Shown here one piece after another: positions 5,964 to 6,193 of a stretch of DNA of 6,193 nt. Every line of letters begins with the position of its first letter. Position 1 is the first letter of the stretch. The position numbers and the translations under genes were made by a program. The DNA comes from Anaerococcus sp. (GTDB lineage: Bacteria > Bacillota > Clostridia > Tissierellales > Peptoniphilaceae), in the NCBI GenBank assembly GCA_030825745.1, contig JAPJPH010000038.1:1-6193 (forward strand). Reading direction: 5' to 3'. The notes under the pieces are model-generated. The model was not told where the DNA came from. It saw nothing but the letters and a program-made list of their open reading frames with translations, and did no database searches.

Positions 5964-6193
5964 ATGAAAAATATACTTATAACTGGAGGTTGTGGTTATA
6001 TAGGTAGCCACATAGCAACCCTACTTTTAGAAAAAGACTATAATGTGATTATATATGATAACCTAATAAACTCATCTAAAATTGTAATAGATAGAATAAA
6101 GGAGATTACAGGAGTAGCTCCTAAATTTTATGAAAAAGACATCCTTGATAAAAATGAGCTTAAAAAATGCCTTAAGGATGAAAAAATCGATCT
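5964..6193 (+). CDS. galE: UDP-glucose 4-epimerase (N-terminal part, cut by window edge)
   Basis: GalE interconverts UDP-glucose and UDP-galactose using tightly bound NAD+ in the Leloir pathway and supplies UDP-galactose for envelope polysaccharides. Only the first 76 residues are present. MKNILITGGCGYIGSH shows the Rossmann TGGxGYIGSH dinucleotide motif (T7, G8, G11, G14); IIYDNLINS (29-37) has the D32-N33 pair that holds the adenosine ribose, and KDI (58-60) matches the GDI of E. coli GalE. These match extended short-chain dehydrogenases and GalE best, although related UDP-sugar epimerases cannot be excluded without the YxxxK region. ATG 5964 is preceded by AGGAG (5954-5958) at five bases. 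It is probably co-transcribed with the EIIA gene just upstream. Confidence 0.88.
   Translation, partial: MKNILITGGCGYIGSHIATLLLEKDYNVIIYDNLINSSKIVIDRIKEITGVAPKFYEKDILDKNELKKCLKDEKID

Noticed and set aside
1..6193. CRISPR repeats, tRNA or rRNA genes, phage attachment sites, toxin-antitoxin pairs
   Set aside because: No regularly spaced repeats, tRNA cloverleaf, rRNA sequence or paired small ORFs were visible on either strand.

Overview
The window is AT-rich, tightly packed DNA from a low-GC Gram-positive. A T-box leader ahead of a threonyl-tRNA synthetase, strong AAGGAGG-type ribosome binding sites and heavy use of ATA and AGG/AGA codons fit an anaerobic Firmicute. The overall look suggests the Tissierellia/Peptoniphilaceae (for example Anaerococcus), but that placement is an inference and nothing here fixes the genus.

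Left end (1-603): one end of an IS3-family, IS150-type insertion sequence, read on the minus strand and cut off by the window edge. Its terminal repeat ends at about 603. The orfA gene starts at 558 but is broken by a one-base frameshift in an A-run at 377-381; restoring one base gives a 179-residue two-helix-turn-helix plus coiled-coil OrfA. The first few codons of orfB follow in the -1 frame. A hairpin just inside the IS end covers the orfA ribosome binding site and resembles an intrinsic terminator.

Middle (651-about 5453): a minus-strand operon running promoter - threonine T-box leader - thrS - ATP-grasp ligase - MATE exporter. The leader has a readable ACC (Thr) specifier, a canonical seven-base UGGAACC bulge in the antiterminator and a competing terminator hairpin. 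The ATP-grasp protein most resembles the D-aspartate ligase Aslfm of Enterococcus faecium, which activates a D-amino acid for the peptidoglycan cross-bridge. Its start overlaps or abuts the thrS stop. A 58-base gap with two hairpins separates it from the MATE gene. The IS lies 47 bases beyond the MATE stop, and no native terminator is visible before it.

Right end (about 5518-6193): a divergent plus-strand unit with a stand-alone mannose-family PTS EIIA protein followed 14 bases later by galE (UDP-glucose 4-epimerase), which runs off the window. The pairing suggests sugar-responsive or galactose/cell-envelope sugar functions.

The most interesting biology is the placement of a probable D-amino-acid ligase and an exporter downstream of a threonine-sensing T-box, and the structured IS end that may now act as the operon's terminator. 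No CRISPR array, rRNA, tRNA or clearly new system is visible.
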